Below, piece by piece: positions 36,101 through 46,507 of a stretch of 64,000 nt of DNA. The translations under genes were made by a program, and so were the position numbers. Each line of letters begins with the position of its first letter. The stretch's first letter is position 1. Source of the stretch: Sitta carolinensis. Taxonomy: Eukaryota > Chordata > Aves > Passeriformes > Sittidae. A model generated the notes under the pieces. The model searched no databases. It worked only from the letters and a program-made list of their open reading frames with translations, and was not told the DNA's origin. Where the stretch lies: NCBI GenBank assembly GCA_032173965.1, contig JAVUNC010000006.1, positions 35,311,870 to 35,375,869 on the forward strand. Direction: 5' to 3'.

Positions 36101-36862
36101 AGGCACTGGAATGCTCATTTGGATTCTTGACACCCTAAGATGTTGAGTCATTGAATGAAGCAAGGTATGCCCTAGGCCACTGAACATATTTCAGGATTTC
36201 ATCCTGACTTTATCGCTTCTTGCCTTAATTGGAATGGATAATATTCAAGAACACGCTTTGTAGCCAGTCTCTGTACTTGTTATTAATTTATTCCTAAGTG
36301 CAGTGTATTTGCAGTATCAGTCTGAGTAGAGGACAAAGTGGTAGAATTAAATCAGTCCTATCAACTTGTAGCCAGAAGTGGACAGCTGTGAAATGTTCAT
36401 TAATAATATAATGTGTCAACTGAAACTCAACAAGCTTATTGTTTCATTGTGCATCCCTCTCTTAACACCGTGACAGACTTTTTCAGCCATTAGATTTGTG
36501 AAGACCAATACCCCATGAGATAGATAACTTTACCATTATGCATATTTACCAGATGATCAGTGGCATAGTGCAGTCTTTACTTCAGGCATGGGCAATGAAT
36601 TGTCAGAGCTGAAATCAGAAAGCTGATTCTGTCCTTAGATCACTAAGGTACTCCTCTTAATCTCCTGCTGGGAAAATGCAAGCCAGTTTCCTTGCTCACC
36701 AGTCACTTGTAATGTTTTGTTCTCTTCTTCCAGATGCTGGACATCCCACGAGTGCTGGATATGTTGAGGCAGCAGAGAATGATGATGGTGCAGACTCTTT
36801 CACAGTACACTTTTGTCTATGGAGTTCTTATCCAGTTTCTCAAAAGTTCTAGACTTATCTAA
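4049..36862 (+). CDS. PTPN21: PTPN21 (PTPD1), FERM-domain tyrosine phosphatase, 18 coding exons
   Basis: Non-receptor tyrosine phosphatase of the cortical cytoskeleton, linked in mammals to Src, Tec-family kinase and AKAP signalling. Coding exons: 4049-4228, 13105-13274, 15908-16005, 17654-17721, 18162-18232, 19532-19619, 19820-19908, 21436-21523, 22177-22256, 24040-24100, 24668-24752, 26952-28413, 30688-30825, 33162-33383, 34521-34649, 34967-35201, 35756-35916, 36734-36862. All junctions are GT-AG and phases agree. The sum is 3554 bases, one short of a whole number of codons, because of a frame break in the large exon at 28253-28269. Corrected by one base the protein would be 1184 residues (human 1174 as recalled). 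Layout: FERM domain about 23-310; long linker 311-890 with two PPxY motifs (442-445, 566-569) and an acidic run; C-terminal PTP domain about 905-1180 with the [10 protein letters not shown] signature, Cys1118 and Arg1124. The usual WPD loop reads WPE (Glu1077), as in mammalian PTPN21. The start is the conserved [10 protein letters not shown]. Confidence 0.97.
6049..6117. repeat. A-rich (AAAC)n-like simple repeat
   Basis: Irregular A/C stretch with aaac and aaaac units, ending in a run of 15 A. It could be the decayed tail of a retroposon, but nothing recognisable precedes it. Confidence 0.8.
10230..10640 (-). mobile_element. old, diverged CR1 LINE 3' fragment
   Basis: Read on the + strand, segments such as ctattccagtgtttggctag and gtgaaatttttctcctgat follow the reverse complement of the avian CR1 3' region in order, with many substitutions and indels. 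The same order is seen, better preserved, at 24941-25345. Boundaries are approximate. Divergence implies an old insertion. Confidence 0.65.
13105..13274 (+). CDS. PTPN21: PTPN21 coding exon 2 (residues 61-117, FERM)
   Basis: Encodes [20 protein letters not shown] and onward to ...SQLQQEIT plus two bases of Arg117. Acceptor tttttcag at 13104, donor GTAAAC at 13275, phase 2. It closes the first FERM lobe. Confidence 0.96.
15908..16005 (+). CDS. PTPN21: PTPN21 coding exon 3 (residues 117-150, FERM)
   Basis: Encodes [20 protein letters not shown] and onward to ...AGLAVQ. Acceptor cccatag at 15907 after a C-rich tract; donor GTAAG at 16006; ends phase 1. Start of the second (helical) FERM lobe. 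Confidence 0.95.
17654..17721 (+). CDS. PTPN21: PTPN21 coding exon 4 (residues 150-172, FERM)
   Basis: Encodes [23 protein letters not shown] in two continuous pieces. Acceptor after a T-rich tract at 17653; donor GTAAGT at 17722; ends phase 0. Confidence 0.95.
18162..18232 (+). CDS. PTPN21: PTPN21 coding exon 5 (residues 173-196, FERM)
   Basis: Encodes [20 protein letters not shown] followed by QKY and part of Arg196. The acceptor (acgttaag, 18161) has a weak immediate pyrimidine tract, but a 24-T run ends 34 bases upstream. Donor GTAACA at 18233. Confidence 0.94.
19532..19619 (+). CDS. PTPN21: PTPN21 coding exon 6 (residues 196-225, FERM)
   Basis: Encodes [20 protein letters not shown] and on to ...YPAK. 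Acceptor tttgtag at 19531, donor GTAAAT at 19620, phase 0 end. It covers the link between the second and third FERM lobes. Confidence 0.95.
19820..19908 (+). CDS. PTPN21: PTPN21 coding exon 7 (residues 226-255, FERM)
   Basis: Encodes [20 protein letters not shown] and on to ...PPVVF plus two bases of Arg255. Acceptor aacag at 19819, donor GTTAGT at 19909. First strands of the PH-like third FERM lobe. Confidence 0.95.
21436..21523 (+). CDS. PTPN21: PTPN21 coding exon 8 (residues 255-284, FERM)
   Basis: Encodes [20 protein letters not shown] and on to ...IQFQT. Acceptor tctgcag at 21435, donor GTGAGT at 21524, phase 0 end. Confidence 0.95.
22177..22256 (+). CDS. PTPN21: PTPN21 coding exon 9 (residues 285-311, end of FERM)
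   Basis: Encodes [20 protein letters not shown] followed by RLNKCS. Acceptor tgacag at 22176, donor GTAAGT at 22257, phase 2 end. It holds the final helix of the FERM domain. Confidence 0.95.
24040..24100 (+). CDS. PTPN21: PTPN21 coding exon 10 (residues 311-331)
   Basis: Encodes [20 protein letters not shown], a basic Arg/Ser-rich segment right after the FERM domain. Acceptor cttctgtag at 24039, donor GTAAGG at 24101. Confidence 0.94.
24522..24566 (+). other. AT-rich inverted repeat (hairpin) upstream of exon 11
   Basis: Arms GTACAATATTATA (24527-24539) and TATAATATTGTAC (24549-24561) are exact reverse complements, with a 9-base loop. Pairing extends outward to 24522/24566 with one G-U, giving about an 18-bp RNA stem. 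It sits about 100 bases before the exon 11 acceptor. Confidence 0.6.
24668..24752 (+). CDS. PTPN21: PTPN21 coding exon 11 (residues 332-360)
   Basis: Encodes [20 protein letters not shown] followed by SEPYASSQ, a proline-rich start of the linker. Acceptor gtcttag at 24667, donor GTAAGA at 24753, phase 1 end. Confidence 0.95.
24941..25345 (-). mobile_element. CR1 LINE 3' end, antisense to PTPN21
   Basis: The + strand begins gaatcacagaattgtttagg, the reverse complement of the characteristic CR1 3' tail. It continues through well-kept CR1 3' UTR blocks, for example ttcctaatatccaatctaaa and ccctggtgcaacttgaggcc. The copy is 5'-truncated, as is usual for CR1. It lies in the intron between coding exons 11 and 12. 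The short open frames across it are spurious. Confidence 0.9.
26482..26552. repeat. T/G-rich simple repeat
   Basis: Imperfect ggttt units followed by a T run and tttc units, about 400 bases before the exon 12 acceptor. Low-complexity sequence only. Confidence 0.75.
26952..28413 (+). CDS. PTPN21: PTPN21 coding exon 12, large linker exon with a frame break
   Basis: Encodes residues 360-847, the disordered linker. Features seen are PPSY at 27197-27208, PPPY at 27569-27580, repeated Tyr/Pro/Ser-rich segments and an acidic run near 28009-28038. Acceptor tttcag at 26951; donor GTAAGT at 28414. The exon is 1462 bases. With incoming phase 1 and outgoing phase 0 it should be one base longer or two shorter. 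The frame from 26952 matches PTPN21 through ...VESQ (to 28252) and then runs to TAA at 28328-28330. Similarity resumes in another frame from GGA at 28270 ([14 protein letters not shown]) to ...EGLPPLG at the donor. This is either a real frameshift allele or a base error in the assembly. Confidence 0.95.
28253..28330 (+). other. PTPN21: frame break and resulting premature stop in PTPN21 exon 12
   Basis: The break lies between CAG 28250-28252 and GGA 28270-28272, a purine-rich stretch with GGGAAGG. A one-base loss or a two-base gain fits. Uncorrected translation stops at 28328-28330 after about 818 residues and would lack the whole phosphatase domain. Every downstream exon is open and well conserved, which argues against a long-dead gene. 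Confidence 0.85.
30688..30825 (+). CDS. PTPN21: PTPN21 coding exon 13 (residues 848-893)
   Basis: Encodes [20 protein letters not shown] and on to ...RATNDER, a lysine-rich segment before the phosphatase domain. Acceptor tttgcag at 30687, donor GTATGT at 30826; 138 bases, phase 0 at both ends. Confidence 0.95.
33162..33383 (+). CDS. PTPN21: PTPN21 coding exon 14 (residues 894-967, start of PTP domain)
   Basis: Encodes [20 protein letters not shown] and on to ...YINASHIK. It contains [10 protein letters not shown], where classical phosphatases have NRYxD, and the [11 protein letters not shown] block. Acceptor cctgcag at 33161, donor GTGAGA at 33384, phase 0 both ends. Its base composition is GC-richer than the introns around it. 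Confidence 0.96.
34521..34649 (+). CDS. PTPN21: PTPN21 coding exon 15 (residues 968-1010, PTP domain)
   Basis: Encodes [20 protein letters not shown] followed by [12 protein letters not shown] and on to ...MVTAEE, the conserved YIATQGP and DFWQM motifs. Acceptor ttttacag at 34520, donor GTGAGT at 34650. Confidence 0.96.
34967..35201 (+). CDS. PTPN21: PTPN21 coding exon 16 (residues 1011-1089, PTP domain with WPE loop)
   Basis: Encodes [20 protein letters not shown] and on to ...DLKGFL. The general-acid loop reads [11 protein letters not shown] (Glu codon 35165-35167) where most classical PTPs have WPD. Acceptor acttttaag at 34966, donor GTAAGT at 35202, phase 1 end. Confidence 0.96.
35756..35916 (+). 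CDS. PTPN21: PTPN21 coding exon 17 (residues 1089-1142, catalytic cysteine)
   Basis: Encodes [20 protein letters not shown] and on, containing [16 protein letters not shown]. The catalytic Cys codon is 35842-35844 (Cys1118) and the CX5R arginine is intact. Acceptor ttaccag at 35755, donor GTGAGC at 35917. Strikingly GC-rich compared with the flanking introns. Confidence 0.97.
36734..36862 (+). CDS. PTPN21: PTPN21 coding exon 18 (residues 1143-1184 and stop)
   Basis: Encodes [20 protein letters not shown] and ends ...QFLKSSRLI followed by TAA (36860-36862), the family C-terminus. Acceptor cttccag at 36733. Confidence 0.96.
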   Translation: MLDIPRVLDMLRQQRMMMVQTLSQYTFVYGVLIQFLKSSRLI

Positions 36863-39800
36863 CCCCTGCCACTTCCTAAGACACTGCAAGAGTTTACAGA
36901 AACAAAATCAGAGTTGTCCAGACATGCTCTCACTGGTGTTTTCTTCATATGGTGAATCACAGAGTTACCATTTAGGGCTGCCGTGTGACTGTTGAATGCC
37001 AGTTAGTGTAACAGTCCCTGCACAGCAGGATCTTCGCTGGTCTGGATTCTTCCCCTGTTCAGCCACAGTCACATTAAGGAATAATTTTACTTGTACTGGT
37101 CTGTAGTACTCGCACACATTCTTTAGAGTGGTGTCACTCTGAGCAAAATAAGTATCTTATGGAATGGAGGTACACAGTACAATTTTACTAACATTATCTT
37201 TTGAAACATTGTTGACTGTGCAAAAGCTAAAATCTGTAGCTGCACATGGGGTCAGAAACCTGCCCCTTGGGAATGTCAAGGTCTTATGCAGTTTGATTCT
37301 GCTTTCAATTTTATATTTAGAACAATACATTTGTATTTTTTAAAATGAACATTTGGTTTCCTCTGGTTTACTTACCCAAAATTAGCAGGTCTTAGACATT
37401 TTAAGCTGTTGTTTTAAGGGCAGTTATTTTTATATTTGGGATTTTTAAATTAAAAATGAAATGAACCACCACAACAGAAACCTTTCTAAACATGACAATA
37501 TATTCAGAGAAGACTGACAATGTTTGAACCAACTATTCAGAAATCATTCATAAAGTCCTAGGGAGGATGTTGGTAGTTAGTTGTAGTGTCATGTAATAGA
37601 ACAGACAAGTGAAAGATAACCGTAACTGTTGATAACTTTCATTTGAGAGGTGGCATATTTACCTGCAATGGGCAGGGGAAAAATATTTTAAGTATCTACA
37701 AGGTTATTGGAAACAAATGGATGAGGGAAATTACATATTCAGTATTATTCATATATTTAGAGGACAGTTTGATTTTACTGGCTGAAATCAAAGTGGATGC
37801 AAATGTTTTAAGCACTTTTTTTTTGCTGTTATTTATGTAGCTAAATATAGAGACTGTAATCATGCATTGTTTCATTTGGTAATGTACCATTACTAACCTG
37901 TTATTTTAAGAAGAGCTTTTAAGTTGATGAAGTGAAAGAACCAAAATGGGAGTAGGAAGGTGCAGAGTGGTGAAGTGGAAATGATTATATGAAGCATAAT
38001 GGAAGAGGTATGGCAGCTATGATTGCTGGTTTACACAGTGCAAAGATGACCTTAAAAATGTTAATGTTCCCAGCCAAGAAAGCCAGTAAAGCACTGGAAG
38101 TTTCTATAGAATCCTCCAGATTGTTAGTGCTATAGCAGATTTTGCTAATGCTGGGCAGCCTTGCAATAAGAACATTTGAGAACTTGCAGAAGAGGAGCTC
38201 TTAGAGGAAGCACTGGAGATGTGGGTAATTTAGTAGCTGTGTAGGTGGCTGAGTCAGTGGCTGTGACGTGGACCTGAAGCAGGCAGGTACAGCCTGTACC
38301 ATTTTGTCCCATGGGGCTGGTCAAATGACAATATCCCTAAATACTTCTCTGTGGTTTTCAGTGGGGACAGTGTGGTTTAAGCTGCTTTTCCAAGTGTTCT
38401 GAGATGCTGAGTTGAAACTCCCTATCCCAAATTGAGCTATAGATTTTAGATATCTGGTTTAATTTTAGAAAAAAACCCTATAGTAGACCAGTTTGCAGGC
38501 ATGGTTAAGTGTAAATTTCCCTTGATACCTTAGTGAAATGAAGTGAAACTGAAAGTCAGGTATATTAGTGCTGAAATTGTTATTTTTCTGAGCTCTAACA
38601 AGGGTTTGGAAACTAGTAAACCCCCTTCAAAACAATAGTTGTGTCCCAAAATTAAGAAATATAAATAAGTTGCCTCAATTTCCTCTATAATAAGCTGCTT
38701 CCATGAAGTTAAACACATGGTCCAAATTACATTGTGCTAGTATGTCATTTTATACAAATTATATTACTTTTAGGTATGTGATATTGATCTGGTGCTTTCA
38801 GTTCTGCTTGGAAGCAGTCTGATTTGTTGTACTCTCAGTCTAAGTTAGACTGAATATTTCAGACTAGGGAAGAGCAGTGTTGTTCTTATTTAAAATTCCT
38901 AGGAATTATTAATTGCCAAATATAAAACTGGAAGTCCAGAGGAAACCAGTTACTGAAGACTGATTCTTTATATATAAGCCTTGCAAACATACCAATCTGA
39001 CAATGTTGACAGAAGTATTGAAAGAAGCAAACATACTTAGCTATTTGTATCATGATGTGTTTTAAAAACATTGCTAATTTTTGCTACAGTTCACTTCAAT
39101 CTGCAGAAATCTTTTTGAATAGGAGGGCAGGCTCCAAAATGTAGCTTGTACCTTTTCCATTTCTAAACTTTGCATTGTGATCTTTGTAACCTGATAGATG
39201 CAGTTTTAATGACATGATGGACAACCAGAACTTCAAGCAGCAGTTTCTGAGACAGAACATCAGCTGTGAGGCATTAAAAGGAGCAGTTATAACAAGCAAT
39301 TTAATCCAGTATTTATGGGATTATCTGAGGTGGGTGAGGGAATGTGTGTCTTTTGGCTTAATTTTCTGTTTAGCTAAAAGAAGTTGTGTTCACTTTTAGA
39401 GGCTGTTGTGCTCAAATCTGGTAGTCACAGTCTTGGTGTTTAGCATGACACTGCTACCTCCTCTCCTTCAGCTTCCAGTTCTGTTCATCAGCAGTCTATT
39501 TTGTCTATTTTGCAGTAATAGACTTGACCTTATTGGACTTGACTTTTTGTGAGTTTTTCTACTGAACACTGTAGGATTGCTTTTGTTAGTAAGCATATGG
39601 TTCTGAGTGGGCTTTGAAAATGAGCAATTTCTCTTCTAGATACCAAATGAAATTAAACTTCATAACCTTCTTTAAAAATTATTTTTTAAACCATTGTTTA
39701 GATTTTCAGTTAATTTATAAAAGACAATTCAGTTTTTAGCACTTTTATTCTGAGCCTTGAAAAGGGATGCATTTTTACATGTAGTTGTCCAGGATGCTTC

Positions 39801-42800
39801 TTGAAGTTTTGGATGTTATAAGAATATCCACTGTCCAAATCCAGTCACAGCATGAGTCAGAGGTGGATTTGTCAAAGAACTTAAAATTTCTCTAAAAGCC
39901 TGTCTAATTTTGCCAAATGTATGTCTGTTTTTATGGGGATGAAAACAGATGATTATGCAAGATTTGAACAGTTTGTTTAGTAAGAAAAGTTGTATGAAGA
40001 ATTCTTGCAGCAAATGGCAATGATGCTGATCTCTAGGGATGTCAGAGCTCTCAGGGACAAATAAAGGTGCTATATACTGTCAAGAGACAGATTTGGTGGT
40101 CTTGTTGACTAGGTAGAAGATGCTTCCTAGGATCAAATTATATAAAGAGACAGGAGAAGAACATGCAAACTGTAGTAAGGACTTCTGCACATTTGATTTT
40201 TTTCTTGGTTGCTCCGGTGAGAGATTTTTTTTGCCAGTGAATCTTTGTAGTCTTGGGCTAAGAAACAAAGTTAGAGCCCTGTCCATTACAGAGATGTCAC
40301 AGGCTTAGCTGGGTTAGCTTTAGGCTGCAGGTCCCTCCTGGCCCTGTTCAGTGAGGAAGAAGCTCTGAGGTGCACAGGGGAGTTTTGCATAGTCTCTGCA
40401 GCCTGCACAGCAGTGCCCTCCTTTTCTGCTGTCCCTCAGGAAGAGCAGAAAAGTTTCATGCCTTAGTATTTCTCTCATTGGAATACCTTTCACACAAGTG
40501 AACAATGAAAGTGCAGGATGCTATGGTGTATACATAGAAATACATTTAATTCAAAGCAGGTGACCAAGGCAGTGCTCCTGTATTTCTATGGATGAAAAGC
40601 TGCTCTAAGTTATCACCAGCATTTAGGGAAAAAAAAAAAAAAGTAGAATACAGTAATAACAAATAAAAGTAAAATAAACTTACAAAAATGGAAAAGATTC
40701 TTGACATTATATGTTTGACTCCTCTTGTAATCCTGCGTATCTCTTTTTGAAGTGAGCAACACTTGGAGCAGTTTTCTCCAAAATGGCTCCTTTAAATTGA
40801 GTAAGACTGAGGCTGCTGCTCCTGCTGCTGCAGCTGCATATTTTGTGTTGGATCAGCTGTTAAAGTTGAGTGGCTCATAGATTTCGATGACTTCTGGACC
40901 AAACCTGGAAACTGCAGGATTGTTTATCCTTGCTGTGTAATGAGACCTCAGTTTTAATATCAATAGCATTACTGTATCCCTGGACTTAAGCACAGTGAAC
41001 CCATTACTCTATTTCAGCAGTTCAAATTATCAGTTTAAAAGAATCAATGCTTCAGTTGCTTTGAATTCAGTGCTTTGGTGTTTAGGGTTGGGTTTTTTCC
41101 TGATAGTGCAAAGTCATGGCAAGCCAGAGTCCAGCCCTGCAAGATGCAAAATTCCTGCAGTTCTTCATGATACTGTAGGAATGAAGATGGGCTTACTGCC
41201 AGTGAAAGCTCGAGCCCTTGAAGCACGAATACGCACGTCTGCTTTAAATTTAAATACAGATTACAAGAATTAACCAAAAGAATGCAGCAGGAATGTGCAT
41301 ACAGGAAAGTACAGCAGAGGAAAAGGAGATGAGAGCTCAAAAGGAATTCTCTTATGCAAGTACAAAATTTTGGACATAGAGAGTGAGGATTCGAGGAGTG
41401 TCAGAAGGCATTTGGAGAAGGATTTGGAATGTTTTGTGTCCAAAGTAGAGCTGTTAGTAGGATTTGAGTCATATGGTATGTTTTTCATGGCATGGGAGGG
41501 TAAGCGAATATGTAGTCAAAGGTGTTATTTTTACTGGCTTTTTTAAATGTGATTTTTTAAACTCCAAATATTTTTTCAGAGGCTCTGTTATTTTTACATA
41601 TCTTCCTTTCCAAATGTATTGAATGCAATCTGTCAGCTCAATTTCTGTTTACTTATTAAAGGCCAGATTTTTCAAACCACAGTCTCTTGTTTTACAGATA
41701 CAAAATACAGGGGGGGATAGGCATACTTGGAATTTTGCAGTGATAATTTTTAATGGATGCAGGTGAGATGATTCCAAAGTCTAACTATGTTTTGAATGAA
41801 GCCAGGTGTTTACAGTTGTGTGATTTGCACCAAGTTAAGGCTGGGCTAACAATGAGACTCTTGAAATGTGGAATTTACTGTGTACTGAGAAGGTCTGTTG
41901 CAGTGCAGCATTTGCAATGCAGTGACGTTAAAACAGTGTAATAATGTGTTAAGGTAAGGGGAAAAAATCTTAAACTTTTAACTGCTGTTGCAAATGTGTC
42001 TGTAAAAAGAGAAGTTAAAGAAAAAATATTCTTAGTGCAATCTTGCTTGGGACCAGCTAACTTGGTGCACTCTGTTGGCATCACATGTTACTTTAAGGTC
42101 TAACTGGGCTGAATAAAAGGATTAACTTCAGTGAGCATTGAGCAGTTTAAAAAACCCTGTTGCTAAATAGCCTTTGGTTCTATTCTTTGCTGTTTTCCAC
42201 ATCATGCTGCATTCAGTGGTGAAGAACAACCTTCAGTGTGTTTGTTTTCTTGAAGTCTATTCTTCAGCTCTACTTAGGGAATGAAGATAGAAATAAAATG
42301 TAAAGACTCTAATGAACAGAGTTTACAGATCCATCCTGTGGCAAGTCAAAGAGCAAGTCTGTAGATGTTGTAATGTTCTTTTGGTTCAGATATGCAGCTA
42401 TCAAAACTACCAAATTGTTAATTTTATGAGCACAATTTCAGAAGGTGCATAACTTTTATAAAGGGAATTAAATGCTGTTTTTCCACTTGGAAATATTTAG
42501 GTAAAATTAGGAGACTTTCTTTTAATATACTTTAAAGACTTTGTAAATGCCATTAATTTTTAGAGTGGTAGGAAATTTGAAGGAGGAAAAACCCCTGTAA
42601 AATCCACCTTGCTAATCCTGGATAATTCTGACAGACAAGGCGTGTATGCTCTTTACAAAGATATTTGTTTAAATTGCTTTGAAATACCTAACTTATCTGT
42701 CCTCTTTGTGGATGGAAATTTAAGAGGCTTTACCTGGCAAATCAACAAGTATGTACACTCCTGCACACTGCTGAAATCTCTTCATTCATTAAAAGCAAAC

Positions 42801-43161
42801 AGGCGTTTTGTATCAGCAGCTTTGTAGGATTGAGTCCTTAGTGTCAGGGAAACACAGGATCTGGCTCCATTTTCTTCAGTTTTCACTTGAGCCAGTACGC
42901 AAGGATTTAAATGGGACTTTGTTTAAAAGTAGCAAACATTAAGTATTATTTTCTAGTACTAAGCTAGTGGTTAACATGTCTATTTTTTGCTGTCTTGCCT
43001 CCAATACTGTAAAAATGTATAATCAAACCAGCTTTAATTCTTGTAAAACTGAAATTTGTTTGTAAAACAATGTATAAATTGTGTTTCATAGACAGAAAAG
43101 CTTGTATTACTGAATGTAATATATGTGAAATGAATATATTATAGTCTATTTTTGCCATGGA

Positions 43162-43167
43162 AATAAA
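43162..43167 (+). terminator. candidate distal PTPN21 poly(A) signal
   Basis: AATAAA in a 200-base AT-rich stretch that looks like a 3' UTR end, followed by a T-rich segment. Use by PTPN21 would imply a 6.3-kb 3' UTR. Nearer signals (about 37449 ATTAAA, 40060 AATAAA) are alternatives. Confidence 0.3.
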
Positions 43168-46100
43168 TATTTGAAGCAATTATGAATTTTTATTGTCCCA
43201 TTATTAAAGGAAAAATCCAAGAACTTACTCTTCGTGTGCAGTCCTAGGCTGGGACTTTGCCTTCAGTTCACAAAGGTGTGATCCCTCTTCTAATTTGCTG
43301 CAAGTACTGGGTATAAAATTTGTGCTGTCAATTACTAATAGGTGTCATCTTTATGTCAGGAAAATCTTGTGCCTGCTGCCCTGTCATAATTTTTCCCAAT
43401 GTTTTGCATTTTCTAATGCTGTTTTTGGTACTGAACTTGCAGTTTCCCTCTAACATTTAAGTGTTGGAGGGAGTAAAAACTTTTGAAAGTTGGAGAACCC
43501 TCTCCAAAAGCATGTGAGAGAAGAAACAGTTAATTGTATGCTTGCTCTCATTGGAGCTGCTGCCAACAATTAGTACTGAAGCTGTTATCATTCTAGAATT
43601 AGCATTGAGTTAAAAGGGAAGTGGTGCAACAGCTTGATCTGCACACCTGGTACAGCATGAGGCTTTGTGAGGTGAATGCAAGAATTGCACACTGGACATT
43701 ATAGTCTCACACTGGACAGTTGCATTTCCTTTGTCTTTGCTAAATGTCTAAAGCATTGTCCACCTAGCTACATCTGAAACAATCAGCCTTTTAACTCAGA
43801 GTTTGTCTTCTAGGTGCACTGAGTTTGAAGGCATTGATCAGCTTAAGGAACAGTTACATACCATAGATACATCTGTACTTGTCTGATCAGTTCCTGAGTC
43901 CTGGGGAATGTCCTGTGCGATGCTCAGTGTAAGCAAAGCTCTTTCATTGGACACGGATTCAAAATCAGAAGAGGAGAATAGGACTTCCTGGGACCTGAGT
44001 CTCGTGGTAAAGCATTTAGCAGTTGTGATCACACTCATTATTTATACTGGTTTTAGACCTCTGGCAAAGGTATCTTCAGGAACCTAAATTTCCTCTAAAT
44101 CCAAATGGGTTTAAACTGCAGCTGTTATTTTCCAGCCACTGTAAAATGCCCTTTAGAGACTTCTGGTAGCTAGAGTTGGCTGACAGGGACGTGACTTGAT
44201 GCTTGGATTTGGCACATCTGGCCAGAAGCTTTCTTGGGCAAGAGCTCCAGGATTTGGTACACGAGAAACTTAGAGAAGCTGGTAAGAGAAGTTTTTTAGC
44301 TCAACCAGAACATTAGGAATCTAAATAACAGGTATCAGATGCAGTAGCTTTGATGCACTGCAAAAAAACCTCAATCTACCCAAAATAAGGAAAATAGCTG
44401 AGTGTGTGCACTCCCTGCAGTCAGAACAAATTTGTCCTTAGTGCTATGATCTTGGAGGGCTGCCATGGTGAGTTTGGCATTTTCAGTGCATATATGCCAT
44501 CAAGCTGGAAGTATAATGCTCTATTTGAGCCTGTTTCCAGGACAAAAGGTCAGCCTTATCCCTCTGCACAGTGCTGCTGTTTAAATAATGACTGTTTAAA
44601 TAAGCAGAACTAAGGGTAATGGACATTCTGGAAATGTTGCACAAATACTACAGGTTGAATTTACTGATGTTTGTGAAGGTAACTTTGGCTACAGGCTGGC
44701 CCATCCTGTGACTCACCTGCCCCTCAGCTTTGTTATGCCTGAGAGTGCACCATGGGTATTTTATGGCAGGGCTGTGCTATCACCTGCCAGCTGCTTCCTC
44801 AGGTATAGGGAGGAACAGCCTCTGGCTGGGGAGACATGCCCAAGAACCCTTTGGGGAGCTCTGATAGCACCATAAAGTGAATTGAACAGAGGCTCTGAGA
44901 TGTTCAAATAGTGAGGGGGAGCCATGGAGGAAACACACCCTATGGAAAACCATAAGTAAGGGCCTTTAAGGACTGATGTTTAGGCTGAAACTCCCTGTAT
45001 AAGGCAAAAAAATGTCAGGGTGGGATGGGAGTAGCCATTAAGCGTGCCTGTGTCTGGGGAGGGGAAAACCAAGATAAAAGCTTTAGGAGCTCTTCTATCT
45101 TTTTATTACTATCTATTGTTGTCTTAGATGGTTGTGCCCAGCTTTTGGGAAGCCTCATAACCAGCTTTCAAACCTGTACTACCTGTGTCATCTCTGGTTT
45201 CACTTGTGTCAAACACTGGGAAAAAGCAGGATGCCAAATGCCTCTGAGCTGAATTTCTGACTGGAGAGGCTACACCTCTGAGGTCCTGCAAGGAATTCTC
45301 AGGCTCACAGGAGAGCTGATGGCCTTTTAACAAGTTGCTTCAGTTCTTTGGCATGTGAGCATGCTTATGAGTGAGAGAAATGGATACTGGGAAGAGCTGG
45401 GGTCACCTCATAGATGTGTTACTCATCTGGAACCAGTCTCTGGCTGCTGTGAGATGTAAGGTATGCTTCAGCCCTCACACAGATACTGTAAGGGGAGTCC
45501 TACGGGCTTGCTGAATTCTTGGGATAACTGCAGAGAGCTCTGCACCTCGTGCTACAGATCACGCTGCCTGTCCTCTACGAGAATGGGCAGCACAGCTCTG
45601 TTGCCTGCCAGCTTGAGGCTCTGTTCGAGTTTCTCTCTCAGGTTTCAGAGGCCTCCCTACTCCATTTGTGTAGCCTTTCCTTGCCCTTGTCAAGGTCTGA
45701 TTTCATTCCCCCAATGAGGCAGGGCTGGGAGGATTGCAGGGGAACCTGTGTGTGCTTGAAGCCTGTGATCTGCAAGAGCAGCAAGGGCACAGCAGCAGTG
45801 GCCTGTGTTGGTCCCTGTGGAGATATTTGGCATTCCTCCACCCCAAAATGTGGTGATGGTTGAGAGCCTATGCTTTTTGCAAGCCAGTGTAATGGTTTCA
45901 AAAATGAATGCAAGTGAAGTTTTGTGTGTTGTCACCTGGATATCAGGCACACCTCCTGCTCTTTGCTGTCAGCTAGAATTAGCTTAGTGGGTGAGCTGAA
46001 AGATACCATTAGGAACCCAGCTACTCTGGAGACTTTCTACAGAGAACAGAAAGTCCCATGCACAGTAGACACGTTATCCTTAATTTTGGTACCCATCACT

Positions 46101-46198
46101 TGAATTAACAATTCTTGTTGCTACTCCTCAACTTCTAGACATCCTGGAGTCCTCCTAGGATTTCAAGGTGGCTGAAATGGAGATGAGCTATGGGTGCT

Positions 46199-46507
46199 CT
46201 ACAGCTCAGTTGTCACGCCAGTGGTAACTGCTGATTCTTCTTTGCCCTTCCCAGTGACGCTTTCTCCCTGTGACATCTGCATTTCAACTTCCACTGGCCC
46301 ACGACCTGCTGCAGGTTTTGAAACTGGATCCCTTGACTGGCTGTGACCCGTGCTGGGGCAGATTAATGTACTGCTCACCTGTTTGCATATCACTTGCTTT
46401 ACTACTGGAATACCAACTGAAGGTGGTGGTTTCTGAACGACTGGACTGCTTGTATCTGTTCTGGTGGTTTTGGAGAGTAAGAAATTATTATTGTTAAAAC
46501 TGTTCAT
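46199..46507 (-). other. unassigned open frame, - strand, intergenic
   Basis: A 102-codon frame starting MNSFNNNNFLLSK with a Pro/Ser/Thr-rich middle (PVVQKPPPSVGIPVV). It contains an internal donor-like CAAACAG/GTGAGC in the same orientation as SPATA7. No family is recognised, and the upstream in-frame stop leaves only a weak acceptor. Either chance or an unannotated exon. Confidence 0.2.

Larger units (their letters stand above)
28414..36733 (+). other. PTPN21 introns between coding exons 12 and 18
   Basis: Six introns of about 0.3-2.3 kb. I see a short CT repeat at 33488-33501 and otherwise AT-rich sequence with no recognised gene or mobile element. The open frames at 32766-33077 (-) and 35354-35650 (-) are unassigned and look like chance. 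Confidence 0.65.
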
